DNA of 64,000 nt from Hyunsoonleella pacifica (lineage in GTDB: Bacteria; Bacteroidota; Bacteroidia; Flavobacteriales; Flavobacteriaceae): NCBI RefSeq assembly GCF_004310335.1, contig NZ_SIRS01000008.1, positions 25,044 to 89,043 on the forward strand, read 5' to 3'. Shown here piece after piece: positions 45,366-53,466 of the stretch. The position numbers and the translations under genes were made by a program. Positions within the stretch are counted from its first letter, which is position 1. Every line of letters begins with the position of its first letter. The notes beneath the pieces are model-generated. The model was not told the origin of the DNA, did no database searches, and was given only the letters and a program-made list of their open reading frames with translations.

Positions 45366-47039
45366 ATGGATATGAAAAATGTAGCGATATTAAAAGTATT
45401 CTTAATCGCAGTCCTATCGGTTACAGCTTTTAGTTGTAAAAAATCATCTAGCTCTAAAAATAGTTCGAGAGCTACAGGATGGCAAATTAATGGACGAGAT
45501 GGCGGTTTTCAATACAATACAAACTTCAAGGAACAAGAAACTGCCCCAGGGTTAGTTTTTATTGAAGGTGGTACGTTTACCAAAGGTCGTGTGCAAGATG
45601 ATGTAATGCACGACTGGAATAACACCCCTACACAACAACACGTTCAATCATTCTACATGGATGAAACTGAAGTTACTAATTTGATGTATGTTGAGTACCT
45701 TGACTACATGAAGAAACTTTATCCTCCGGATGATGAACTTTACAAAAACATTTATAATGGTATTTTGCCAGATACACTTGTTTGGAGAAACAGACTTGGA
45801 TACAATGAAGTAATGACTGAAAATTACTTAAGACACCCTGCTTATGCAGAATATCCTGTAGTTGGTGTAAGTTGGATTCAAGCTGTAGAATATTCGAACT
45901 GGAGAACAGACAGAGTTAACGAATTAAACTTACAGAAAAGCGGATATAGAGATATTAATGTAGCTGAAGTTGACCCTGATAACTATTTTAATACAGATAG
46001 ATATAAAGTTGATCCTAGCGCATACGATAATGGCGATCCTGATGGAAGAAGAAATAGAAATGTAAGAGTTGATGCTGACGGAAACGAGACTGGTGTTTAT
46101 GCTTCTATGGAAACTGGTGTTATTGGACCAAAGTATAGACTTCCAACAGAAACTGAATGGGAATATGCTGCTTTAGGTTTAAGTGAATTAAGAAGTTATA
46201 ACCTATACAGAGGACGTAAAAAATATCCATGGGACGGACAATATACACGTTCTGGAAAGCGTAAATATCGTGGCGATCAATTAGCTAACTTTAAACAAGG
46301 TAAAGGAGATTACGGTGGAATTGCTGGATGGAGTGATGATGGTGCTGATATTACTAACGCAGTGAAATCTTACGAGCCAAATGATTATGGTTTATACGAT
46401 ATGGCTGGTAATGTAGCTGAATGGGTTGCAGATGTTTACAGACCTATAGTAGATGATGAATTCAATGATTTTAACTACTACAGAGGAAATGTGTACACAA
46501 AGAATGCAATTACTGAAGAAGGTACTGTAAAAGTTGTAGAATCTGATGAAGTTATTTACGATACATTATCTAACGGTAGAATTGTTGCAAGAAACCTTCC
46601 TGGAGAAATTGTAAAAGTTCCTGTTGACGAAAACGAAACGTATTTAAGACCTAACTTTGATAGAGCAGATAATATTAACTTTAGAGATGGTGATCGTCGT
46701 TCTTCTCGTTATTTTGAAAGTTTTGGAGAAGAGGAAGAAGGAGAAACTAAAGCCGATTCTGATACCAGAAAAATGTATAATTCTCCAAAGCATACTATCA
46801 CAAGAGATTCTTTAGGGAACTTAATTAGAGAATACGATAAATCTAACAGTAGAACTTCATTAATTAATGATGAAGTAAGAGTATACAAAGGAGGCTCTTG
46901 GAAAGACAGAGAGTATTGGTTAGATCCTGCTCAAAGACGCTACTTCCCACAAGATATGGCCACTGACTATATTGGCTTTAGATGCGCAATGTCTCGTGTA
47001 GGTTCCAAATCTAAAATGAATCAAAAGAAAAAGAGTTAA
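45366..47039 (+). CDS. gldJ: Gliding motility lipoprotein GldJ
   Basis: I start the 557-residue protein at the ATG at 45366, which gives a clean lipoprotein signal with lipobox Cys24 (VTAFSC). An upstream in-frame extension of 26 codons would spoil the signal. The mature part is a formylglycine-generating-enzyme/sulfatase-modifying fold: GLVFIEGGTFTKG, YMDETEVTN, PVVGVSWIQAVEYSNW, PTETEWEYAALG, YDMAGNVAEWVADVY, and a final YIGFRCAM. GldJ is an outer-membrane lipoprotein needed for gliding and type IX secretion. It is divergent from porU and is followed by its own terminator. Confidence 0.95.
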   Translation: MDMKNVAILKVFLIAVLSVTAFSCKKSSSSKNSSRATGWQINGRDGGFQYNTNFKEQETAPGLVFIEGGTFTKGRVQDDVMHDWNNTPTQQHVQSFYMDETEVTNLMYVEYLDYMKKLYPPDDELYKNIYNGILPDTLVWRNRLGYNEVMTENYLRHPAYAEYPVVGVSWIQAVEYSNWRTDRVNELNLQKSGYRDINVAEVDPDNYFNTDRYKVDPSAYDNGDPDGRRNRNVRVDADGNETGVYASMETGVIGPKYRLPTETEWEYAALGLSELRSYNLYRGRKKYPWDGQYTRSGKRKYRGDQLANFKQGKGDYGGIAGWSDDGADITNAVKSYEPNDYGLYDMAGNVAEWVADVYRPIVDDEFNDFNYYRGNVYTKNAITEEGTVKVVESDEVIYDTLSNGRIVARNLPGEIVKVPVDENETYLRPNFDRADNINFRDGDRRSSRYFESFGEEEEGETKADSDTRKMYNSPKHTITRDSLGNLIREYDKSNSRTSLINDEVRVYKGGSWKDREYWLDPAQRRYFPQDMATDYIGFRCAMSRVGSKSKMNQKKKS

Positions 47040-47065
47040 TTTTTAATTCTTACCTAATAAAACTA

Positions 47066-47098
47066 AAAGTCCTGATGCTAAATCAGGACTTTTTTTTA
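47066..47098 (+). terminator. Intrinsic terminator after gldJ
   Basis: AAGTCCTGAT and ATCAGGACTT pair around GCTAA, followed by eight T. It separates gldJ from murF, which begins 11 bases later. Confidence 0.9.
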
Positions 47099-47108
47099 CA
47101 TTTATTTT

Positions 47109-48392
47109 ATGGATTTAGAAACGCTACACAACATATTTTTAACATGTAATTCTGTTTGTACTGACACCAGAAAAATTAAAGAAGGAAATATCTTCTTTGC
47201 TTTAAAAGGCGATAATTTTAATGGAAACACTTATGCGCAAGAAGCTATAAAGAAAGGTGCTAAATATGCCGTAATTGATGAAAAAGAATATGTGACAGAA
47301 AACACAATTCTGGTTGACCATGTTTTAGAAACACTTCAACAACTAGCAACATATCATAGAAAATATCTTAAAACACCCATTATTGCATTAACTGGTAGCA
47401 ATGGGAAAACTACAACCAAAGAGCTTATAAATACCGTTTTATCGCAACAATTTAAGACTAGTGCAACAATAGGTAATTTAAATAACCATATTGGAGTACC
47501 TCTTACACTTCTTTCAATGACTAAAGAAACTGACATAGGCATTGTAGAGATGGGAGCTAATCATCAAAAAGAAATTGAATTTTTATGCAATATTGCTTTT
47601 CCGGATTATGGATTGATAACAAACTACGGTAAAGCACACCTAGAAGGTTTTGGAGGTGTTGAAGGTGTTATAAAAGGGAAAAGCGAAATGTTCTTGCACC
47701 TTAAAACACACAATAAAACGATTTTTTTAAACCTAAATGATTCCATTCAAATTAAAAATGCTAAAGGAGGTAATACATTTACTTTTGGCAAAAGCACTAC
47801 AAATCCTAATGTGTCTATAAATTTTGTAAGCGCCAAACCTTTTGTAAGCTCAAAATACGGAGACCAAATTATTAATAGTAAATTAATTGGCGATTATAAT
47901 TTTAGTAACATAGCTGTAGCCATTGCTATTGGTAAGTACTTCAAAATAAATGACGGTAACATTAAAACTGCTATAGAAGGTTATATACCTACAAATAATC
48001 GATCTCAAATCATCAAAAAAGAATCTAATAAAATTATTTTAGATGCCTACAATGCTAACCCAACAAGCATGCGTGCTGCACTTTTAAATTTTGAAAACCA
48101 AGACGGTTTTAAAATTGCCATTTTAGGCGATATGTTTGAATTAGGGAAAGATGCTAAAGCAGAACATCAAAATATTACTGATTTAGTAGAATCTCTAAAT
48201 ATTGACCAAGTATTTCTCATTGGAGAAAATTTCAACATGTCAAAAACTAAATCTGAAAAAGTAATTCAATTTAAAACCTTTGATGATTTTAAAGCTGTAA
48301 ATAAAAAAGAGAATTTTAAAAGTAGTACAATCTTAATTAAGGGGTCTCGAGGAATGGCTTTGGAAAGAGTTTTAGAGACACCTTATCTATAA
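47109..48392 (+). CDS. murF: UDP-N-acetylmuramoyl-tripeptide--D-alanyl-D-alanine ligase
   Basis: The 427-residue product has the Mur ligase P-loop GSNGKTTT (96-103), the GNLNNHIGVPLTLL segment, and EMGANHQKEIEFL, typical of MurF. The C-terminal domain contains LDAYNANPTSMRAAL, with the DAYNANP MurF signature. It adds D-Ala-D-Ala to the UDP-MurNAc tripeptide, completing the peptidoglycan precursor in the cytoplasm. The other mur genes are not here. Confidence 0.96.
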   Translation: MDLETLHNIFLTCNSVCTDTRKIKEGNIFFALKGDNFNGNTYAQEAIKKGAKYAVIDEKEYVTENTILVDHVLETLQQLATYHRKYLKTPIIALTGSNGKTTTKELINTVLSQQFKTSATIGNLNNHIGVPLTLLSMTKETDIGIVEMGANHQKEIEFLCNIAFPDYGLITNYGKAHLEGFGGVEGVIKGKSEMFLHLKTHNKTIFLNLNDSIQIKNAKGGNTFTFGKSTTNPNVSINFVSAKPFVSSKYGDQIINSKLIGDYNFSNIAVAIAIGKYFKINDGNIKTAIEGYIPTNNRSQIIKKESNKIILDAYNANPTSMRAALLNFENQDGFKIAILGDMFELGKDAKAEHQNITDLVESLNIDQVFLIGENFNMSKTKSEKVIQFKTFDDFKAVNKKENFKSSTILIKGSRGMALERVLETPYL

Positions 48393-48404
48393 ACATATAT
48401 GTTT

Positions 48405-48728
48405 TTAGTTTTCTTTACTCGCGAGTTGTGTTTTTAATTCTTTTAATAAAATTTCGATTTCTGATATAATCTCTTCTTTACTAGTTGAAGTTTTGTAGGT
48501 CTCAGAAGTTTCATTTAACATGCCATTACTCTGATTTTCTCTTAATAGCCAATTAAGATCTACTTCGGGAAATTCTTCTATTATTTTAATTAAAAATTCT
48601 ATCGAAACTTTCTTACCATTAACATATTGGGACAATTGAGAATAATTCATCTCAAATTTATCAGCTAAATCTCCTAATTTGCTGTACTTGGTTTTAATTA
48701 ATTGCCTCAATTTGTCTTCAAACTTCAT
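48405..48728 (-). CDS. XRE-like helix-turn-helix protein, repressor-type
   Basis: The 107-residue protein has one HTH at about residues 15-45 (SKLGDLADKFEMNYSQLSQYVNG), followed by FLIKIIEEFPEVDLNWLLRE, a form common in phage and mobile-element repressors. The C-terminus (about 80-105) is a helix that could dimerise. It is divergent from a second small HTH-like gene at 48840, with a shared 111-base gap holding a promoter. This is the layout of a cI/cro-type switch, but no phage structural gene is nearby. Confidence 0.78.
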   Translation of the reverse strand: MKFEDKLRQLIKTKYSKLGDLADKFEMNYSQLSQYVNGKKVSIEFLIKIIEEFPEVDLNWLLRENQSNGMLNETSETYKTSTSKEEIISEIEILLKELKTQLASKEN

Positions 48729-48768
48729 ATCAAAAAAGCATAAAATTTATACTAATAAGTAAATTATT

Positions 48769-48799
48769 TTGTTTTTGTTTAATTATTTGTATATTTTTG
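48769..48799 (+). promoter_or_regulatory. Putative promoter for the small HTH-like gene
   Basis: TTG at 48769-48771, a 20-base spacer and TATTTTTG at 48792-48799 fit the Bacteroidota consensus. It is 41 bases before the ATG and lies in the gap shared with the divergent repressor-like gene, where an operator would be expected. Confidence 0.55.
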
Positions 48800-48839
48800 T
48801 TGTAAATTCACTCAAAATCCAAACATATTTAAATAAATC

Positions 48840-49115
48840 ATGACAAATTTAAACAAATTATACACACTCTATGACGTTAGTTCAGGAAAAGAAAAGAATG
48901 TGCTCAAGGATTTATTAATAAATCACTTACCTAAAGAATATACCAAAATGGTTATAAACAATCTAAAACTGAAAGGTATTCAAGTAGACTCTCAAACAGT
49001 AAGAAACACAAAAAGTGGTATTAGTAAAAACATACTTGTTTTTAATGCTATTGTAGAAGTAGCCAAAGAATTCAAAACTATATCCAATCAATTCAAGGAT
49101 AAGTTAAAGCCATAA
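48840..49115 (+). CDS. Small putative DNA-binding protein (91 residues)
   Basis: The segment LPKEYTKMVINNLKLKGIQV, then DSQTVRNTKSGISKNILVFNAIVEVAKE, follows the pattern of short Bacteroidota HTH proteins (LPxxY..., a turn, then an Asn/Lys-rich recognition helix and a second helical hairpin). I see no other domain. It is divergent from the repressor-type HTH gene at 48405, which suggests a two-gene switch. This assignment is by pattern only; the protein could also be something unrelated. Confidence 0.6.
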   Translation: MTNLNKLYTLYDVSSGKEKNVLKDLLINHLPKEYTKMVINNLKLKGIQVDSQTVRNTKSGISKNILVFNAIVEVAKEFKTISNQFKDKLKP

Positions 49116-49181
49116 TCTCATTTTGTTTCATACAATAATTTGATTGAAGAATTAGTATATCCTATAATATATCTCCTTTGA

Positions 49182-49415
49182 ATGAAAAAACACCACTATA
49201 ACAAAATAGAAAAAAGTTTTGAAGAAATATTTAAAACAGAAGTTACATCAGAACATCAAAGTGCTTTATTCTCTCATTTTGATAGTATAAAAACCGTAGT
49301 AAGAGAACCTATCGTAAAACAACAAATAATTCAGTTAGCAAAACTTTGTCAAGAGGTTCCGAATAATTTAACTATCCGATCTACATTAGATGGTGTTTAT
49401 ATTGAATTTTGGTAA
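49182..49415 (+). CDS. Hypothetical protein of 77 residues
   Basis: The product is mostly helical (IEKSFEEIFKTE, HQSALFSHFDSIKTVV, VKQQIIQLAKLCQEV) and ends with a short beta segment SLDGVYIEFW-like (actual STLDGVYIEFW). No family is recognised. It follows the small HTH-like gene by 66 bases on the same strand and is followed by a region that folds well as RNA. It may be part of the same small accessory unit. Confidence 0.55.
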   Translation: MKKHHYNKIEKSFEEIFKTEVTSEHQSALFSHFDSIKTVVREPIVKQQIIQLAKLCQEVPNNLTIRSTLDGVYIEFW

Positions 49416-49434
49416 ACACATTAAACTTGTATCT

Positions 49435-49523
49435 CTAGGAGGGATTAATTTGCCTTACTCAAAGGCTTCCTAGTGTTGAAAGCATCGAGCCTAAGCTTTT
49501 CTAATAGGTTTAGGTTAGATGCT
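49435..49523 (+). ncRNA. Candidate structured RNA with two stems
   Basis: Stem 1 pairs CTAGGAGG (49435-49442) with CTTCCTAG (49466-49473) and encloses a small hairpin GCCTT/AAGGC (49452-49456, 49462-49466, sharing one base). Stem 2 pairs 15 of 16 bases of AGCATCGAGCCTAAGC (49481-49496) with the segment 49508-49523 across an 11-base loop. The pairs include G-U wobbles that hold only in plus-strand RNA, so the plus strand is the likely transcript. It lies 20 bases after the 77-residue gene; no clear own promoter or T run is seen. Confidence 0.45.
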
Positions 49524-49686
49524 GTATTTATTAAATACTCTTGAGATTTGTATATATAATATTGGATATAACATCTCTAAACAAATCTTTTGTATGTAAA
49601 ATACTTTGAAACTAGCGACAATAATTTTTTTAAATTGATTAAATGTATAGCAATAAAAGGTCCTGTAATAAAAAAACTTGTAATAT

Positions 49687-50190
49687 TTATTTCCATTTTT
49701 GGTTAAACCTTAAACTATCTAAAATCTTATATAATTCAACAAGTGTTTTTGTCCCTTTCATTCCGTAATCATAAATAAATTTTACATCTCCATCTTTAAA
49801 AGTAACTTTTAAGGTACTCGTCGAAACATGAAGACTATTTTCAAAATATTTCTTCTTAGAAAATTCTTCATTAAGTTTTTCAATTTCTTTAATGATTTCC
49901 TTGTATAACTTTGATTCTATATTTGTAATAAAAATTCCTTTTATTTCGGTTGCAATAATACTGTTTCCTTCTTTATCGACTTTTACAGGTAAAATATCAC
50001 CTGAATGAGGTATTGAATAATTATCACTACGAGCATTATAAACAGCCACTTTATCAGAGTAAATAACTAAATCGTAATCAGCACCATTAGCATATCCATC
50101 AGTAGAGAACTCTATCTTTTGAATTTGAGCTAAACTTTGCAAACAAAAAGTTAAAAGTCCAATAAAAAAAATCAAATTTTTTGTTATCAT
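49687..50190 (-). CDS. Secreted protein of unknown function, paired with the HExxH lipoprotein
   Basis: The 167-residue product has a signal peptide (to about Ala21, LQSLAQ) and a beta-rich mature domain beginning KIEFSTDGYANGADYDLVIYSD. A helical stretch (KLYKEIIKEIEKLNEEFSKK) is in the middle, and YDYGMKGTKTLVELYKILDSL closes the protein. I recognise no family. It starts nine bases after the end of the HExxH lipoprotein gene on the same strand, so they are probably one transcript and may act together, for instance as peptidase and partner. Confidence 0.65.
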   Translation of the reverse strand: MITKNLIFFIGLLTFCLQSLAQIQKIEFSTDGYANGADYDLVIYSDKVAVYNARSDNYSIPHSGDILPVKVDKEGNSIIATEIKGIFITNIESKLYKEIIKEIEKLNEEFSKKKYFENSLHVSTSTLKVTFKDGDVKFIYDYGMKGTKTLVELYKILDSLRFNQKWK

Positions 50191-50199
50191 AATTTTATT

Positions 50200-51900
50200 T
50201 TAATTACAGGGTTCGTCAACACTTGGAGGGAAGCCAATTGGCTCATATGTATATGTTTTACCATTGTCATGCGTAAAACGAAGTGTTTGATTTAGTTCTT
50301 CTGCCGCTACAGTATTAACAATATCTAACCAAGCTATGTTAACATTTCTTGGTTTATCAATAGCGTCGAGCGGATTCGTATATTTAGGATAAAGTTCTTC
50401 GAAAGTACTTGTCTTTGTTAAAGCCCCTGACCAACACATCTTTTCATAATAGCTAAGAGGTAGTGAATAATCATTTTGTTTACCATATTGCATAAGAGAA
50501 ATGCCCATATCTTCAACAAAATCAGCCATTAATTCATGATGCGCCTTACCTAAACCATTAGACCTATGGTTTATATAAGCGTTTACAAGGTCTTCAAAGC
50601 CTTCCATTGGACTACCATCAGCAGATTCCAAGAACCCTTCCTCAGCCATATAAACAAAGACAGCATGTAAACTCTCATGTATTGCAGTCCTGGCAATAGA
50701 TAAATCCGTTGCTCGTTGCAAATATGTTTCACTAAATGTTATTGTTATATTACAAGTATGAGAAACAGGATCATACGAAGAAACCGATGTAGTTGCCGCA
50801 TTAGCGTCCATATTATCTGAAGACTGAATCGTTAGATGAGTACCATCATTCGCTTCAAAAATTTCTAAGACTAACTCAGTTAATGGAGTACAAAGACCTA
50901 TTGCTTCTTCTATAACTATCCTTTGACAAGGAAAATCTGTAATTGATGTTCCGAATGCTATGTTATTTATATGAGTTGCGTTACTTTCACTACCATCTGG
51001 ATTAACAGGAGTAGTTAATGATGGGTTAGGGTATGTCACTGTATCGCCAGCGCCTGATGAACCTGTAGTAGTATTACCTGTATCATTATTGTTATTATTA
51101 CTTCCGTCATTAATGGGTTCACATTCATATGTTTCTATAGTTTCCAAAGTAGGCCACTTAGGTTCTCTTATATTACAACCTTTACAAATACCATTTAAGA
51201 AGTCAATATAACTATCACCACAACCACAAGGTGTTTCTATTGCCACAGTAGTCGTAATTACCCAACCAGCACAATCAGTTGGATAAGTCGAACTTCCTCC
51301 TCCGCCTCCAGAACCACCTCCTGAAGTCCCTCCTTCTTCATTACCAAAATCTTCTTTACCTATGGGTTTTACCAAATCATCTATTCTTTTTGTAGAAATA
51401 CTAGTCGAAGAGGATGTTTTAGATGTTATATTTGTCTTAGCAGTTTTACTTTTACCAAAGTTTTTATACTGTGTTACAAACATTCCAGTTGAATCACCAA
51501 ATTCCTCTAAAGTGATGTTATAAAATGTATCTGGATCATCATCAATGGATTCAATTAACATGGTGTAAGATGTATAGTTTCCTTGCGTAATTTTTTTGAC
51601 AATACTTGTATCAATAACTATAAGTGATTTATCTGGTAAGTTTTTACTTTGCGTGTTACCCTCTGTTGATACTAATCGAATATTATCATCTACATTGTAA
51701 TTATTTCTAAGCCTCTCTAAAGTTTTATCTTTAGCAGAAAATGATGTAGATGTAATAACAAAACCTTTATCTATTGCTTGGGGTAAATTGTTTAAAACTT
51801 CATCAGTAGCGACAGAACTTTTTTCACAATTGTTGAGAATAAATAATAAGCCAAGACATAAAATACCTGTCCTGAATAAAAAACGAATCTTTTTGTTCAT
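50200..51900 (-). CDS. Large lipoprotein with a Gly-rich linker, Cys-rich segment and HExxH zincin-like domain
   Basis: The 566-residue product has a lipobox ending at Cys25 (LFILNNC). Residues about 185-205 are a Gly/Ser-rich linker. A Cys-rich segment follows (TPCGCGDSY, GICKGC), then another Asn/Gly-rich linker. The C-terminal domain has His408-Glu-Ser-Leu-His412 and, 44 residues later, Glu456-Leu-Met-Ala-Asp460 in an HHELMAD context, which is the HExxH...ExxxD pattern of gluzincins. A peptidase at the cell surface is the best guess. I know no family matching the whole architecture. Confidence 0.7.
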   Translation of the reverse strand: MNKKIRFLFRTGILCLGLLFILNNCEKSSVATDEVLNNLPQAIDKGFVITSTSFSAKDKTLERLRNNYNVDDNIRLVSTEGNTQSKNLPDKSLIVIDTSIVKKITQGNYTSYTMLIESIDDDPDTFYNITLEEFGDSTGMFVTQYKNFGKSKTAKTNITSKTSSSTSISTKRIDDLVKPIGKEDFGNEEGGTSGGGSGGGGGSSTYPTDCAGWVITTTVAIETPCGCGDSYIDFLNGICKGCNIREPKWPTLETIETYECEPINDGSNNNNNDTGNTTTGSSGAGDTVTYPNPSLTTPVNPDGSESNATHINNIAFGTSITDFPCQRIVIEEAIGLCTPLTELVLEIFEANDGTHLTIQSSDNMDANAATTSVSSYDPVSHTCNITITFSETYLQRATDLSIARTAIHESLHAVFVYMAEEGFLESADGSPMEGFEDLVNAYINHRSNGLGKAHHELMADFVEDMGISLMQYGKQNDYSLPLSYYEKMCWSGALTKTSTFEELYPKYTNPLDAIDKPRNVNIAWLDIVNTVAAEELNQTLRFTHDNGKTYTYEPIGFPPSVDEPCN

Positions 51901-52062
51901 AGTTTGTTGTATAAAATTAATTTAAAAATAAATTCGTCTTAGGAAAAACAACTTAATAAACATACAGAATAAAATGTAATTTCCTATATAAACTCATCGA
52001 ATTATTCTATAAGAAATTTGGTTAAAGAAATTATATTGAACATACTCCGTATTTATATGAAA

Positions 52063-52100
52063 CAAAAAAATCCGATTTGAAAAACAAATCGGATTTTTTA
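52063..52100 (-). terminator. Intrinsic terminator after tRNA-Val
   Basis: ATCCGATTTG and CAAATCGGAT pair around a short A-rich loop. The minus-strand side ends in a T run (A run at 52063-52069), and the plus side also carries T, so it may work in both directions. Confidence 0.85.
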
Positions 52101-52107
52101 TTGAAGT

Positions 52108-52181
52108 GGGCGCGAAGGGATTCGAACCCCTGACCCCTTGGGTGTAAACCAAGTGCTCTGAACCAACTGAGCTACGCGCCC
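52108..52181 (-). tRNA. tRNA-Val (anticodon TAC)
   Basis: On the minus strand the sequence begins GGGCGCG, has a D arm with AGTTGGTTCA, an anticodon stem CTTGG/CCAAG around TTTACAC (anticodon TAC, Val), a T arm with GGTTCGAATCC and a closing CGCGCCC. The CCA end is not encoded. The ends may be off by one base. A terminator follows. It is single and flanked on its 3' side by the accessory-looking segment at 48.4-51.9 kb. Confidence 0.95.
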
Positions 52182-52196
52182 TAAATATTAGGTGTG

Positions 52197-52225
52197 CAAA
52201 TATAATCTAGTTTTTAATACTGCAA
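52197..52225 (-). promoter_or_regulatory. Promoter of tRNA-Val
   Basis: Read on the minus strand, TTG at 52225-52223, an 18-base spacer and TATATTTG at 52204-52197 match the Bacteroidota promoter consensus, 16 bases before the tRNA 5' end. Confidence 0.6.
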
Positions 52226-52244
52226 AAACTTTTTTGACAAAAAT

Positions 52245-53462
52245 TTAAATTATTTCTGCTACTACAAATGTACTACCTCCAACAAAAATAAAATCATCTT
52301 TTAAAGCTCTTTTTAGTGCTGTTTTATAAGCCTTATTAACAGAGCTATATGTTGCTCCAATACACCCAAATGGTTTTAATTCTTCTTGCAATTGCTTGGC
52401 ATTCTTACCTCTTGGGATATCTGGTTTGCAAAAATAATATGTGGCATCCTTAGGTAGTAGAGCTACAATAGCACTCAAATCTTTATCATTTACCACTCCA
52501 AAAACTATATGTAAGTTATGATACGCTTGATTTGAGATTTGATGCATTACAAAACTAAGCCCCTCCCTGTTATGTCCTGTATCGCATACCACTTTAGGTG
52601 CTTCGCTTATCACTTGCCACCTACCTAACAATCCTGTATTCTTAACAACATTTAAAAAACCTACATCTATAGCTTTTTTGGAAATCTTATAGCCTTTTTG
52701 CTTTAGTACTTCAATGGTTTGAAACGCAGTTTTTATATTCTTTTTTTGGTAGTACCCTACCATATCAGAAGCATAGGTTTTATTAACCAATTGGTCTGCA
52801 TATACAACTTTAGTAGTATTTGCCTTAGCTATCGCATTAAATACCGGTTGTGTTTCTGGTTGTGTTTCTCCAACTACCACTGGTACATTTGGTTTAATAA
52901 TTCCTGCTTTTTCGGCGGCAATCAATTCTAGGGTATTACCAAGAAACTGTACATGGTCTAAGCCTATATTTGTAATAACTGAAACTTCTGGAGTTATGAT
53001 ATTTGTAGAATCCAATCTCCCTCCCATACCTACTTCTACCACAGCAATATCAACGGCTTGTTTTGAAAAATATTCAAATGCCATACTTACTGTCATTTCA
53101 AAAAAAGAAACTTGACTGGCTTCCAAAAAGGCTTTGTGTTTTTTTATAAAGCCCATTACAAATTGCTTGCTTACAGGTTTACCATTAATTCTTATGCGCT
53201 CTCTAAAGTCTTTTAAATGAGGGGAGGTATACAGCCCAACCTTATAACCTGCTTCTTGTAAAATAGAAGCTATCATGTGGCTAGTAGAACCTTTACCATT
53301 GGTACCTGCTACATGAACAGATTTAAAGGTTTTTTCTGGATGATGTAAATATTCTGCTAGTTTTAATGTATTTGATAAATCTTTTTTGAATGCAGTTTTA
53401 CCTTGGCGTTGATACATTGGCAGTTGTGCAAACATCCAATCTAAAGTATCTTGATAAGTCAT
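52245..53462 (-). CDS. folC: Folylpolyglutamate synthase / dihydrofolate synthase
   Basis: The 405-residue product has the Mur-ligase-like P-loop GTNGKGST (53-60), the LYTSPHLKDFRERI folate-site segment, EVGMGGRLDSTN, and NIGLDHVQFLGNT, which are typical of FolC. It adds glutamate to dihydropteroate and to folates. It is last in a same-strand run after tonB, with a four-base gap. Confidence 0.94.
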   Translation of the reverse strand: MTYQDTLDWMFAQLPMYQRQGKTAFKKDLSNTLKLAEYLHHPEKTFKSVHVAGTNGKGSTSHMIASILQEAGYKVGLYTSPHLKDFRERIRINGKPVSKQFVMGFIKKHKAFLEASQVSFFEMTVSMAFEYFSKQAVDIAVVEVGMGGRLDSTNIITPEVSVITNIGLDHVQFLGNTLELIAAEKAGIIKPNVPVVVGETQPETQPVFNAIAKANTTKVVYADQLVNKTYASDMVGYYQKKNIKTAFQTIEVLKQKGYKISKKAIDVGFLNVVKNTGLLGRWQVISEAPKVVCDTGHNREGLSFVMHQISNQAYHNLHIVFGVVNDKDLSAIVALLPKDATYYFCKPDIPRGKNAKQLQEELKPFGCIGATYSSVNKAYKTALKRALKDDFIFVGGSTFVVAEII

Positions 53463-53466
53463 TCTT

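Noticed and set aside
51295..51345. Gly-codon-rich repeat in the lipoprotein gene as a frameshift or phase-variation tract
   Set aside because: The tract mixes different Gly and Ser codons, not a simple repeat, and the frame stays open, so slippage is unlikely.
48405..52107. Integrated element flanked by tRNA-derived att sites
   Set aside because: No second copy of the tRNA-Val 3' end was found by eye to the left, and no integrase or transposase gene is present. Kept only as a low-interest finding about gene content.
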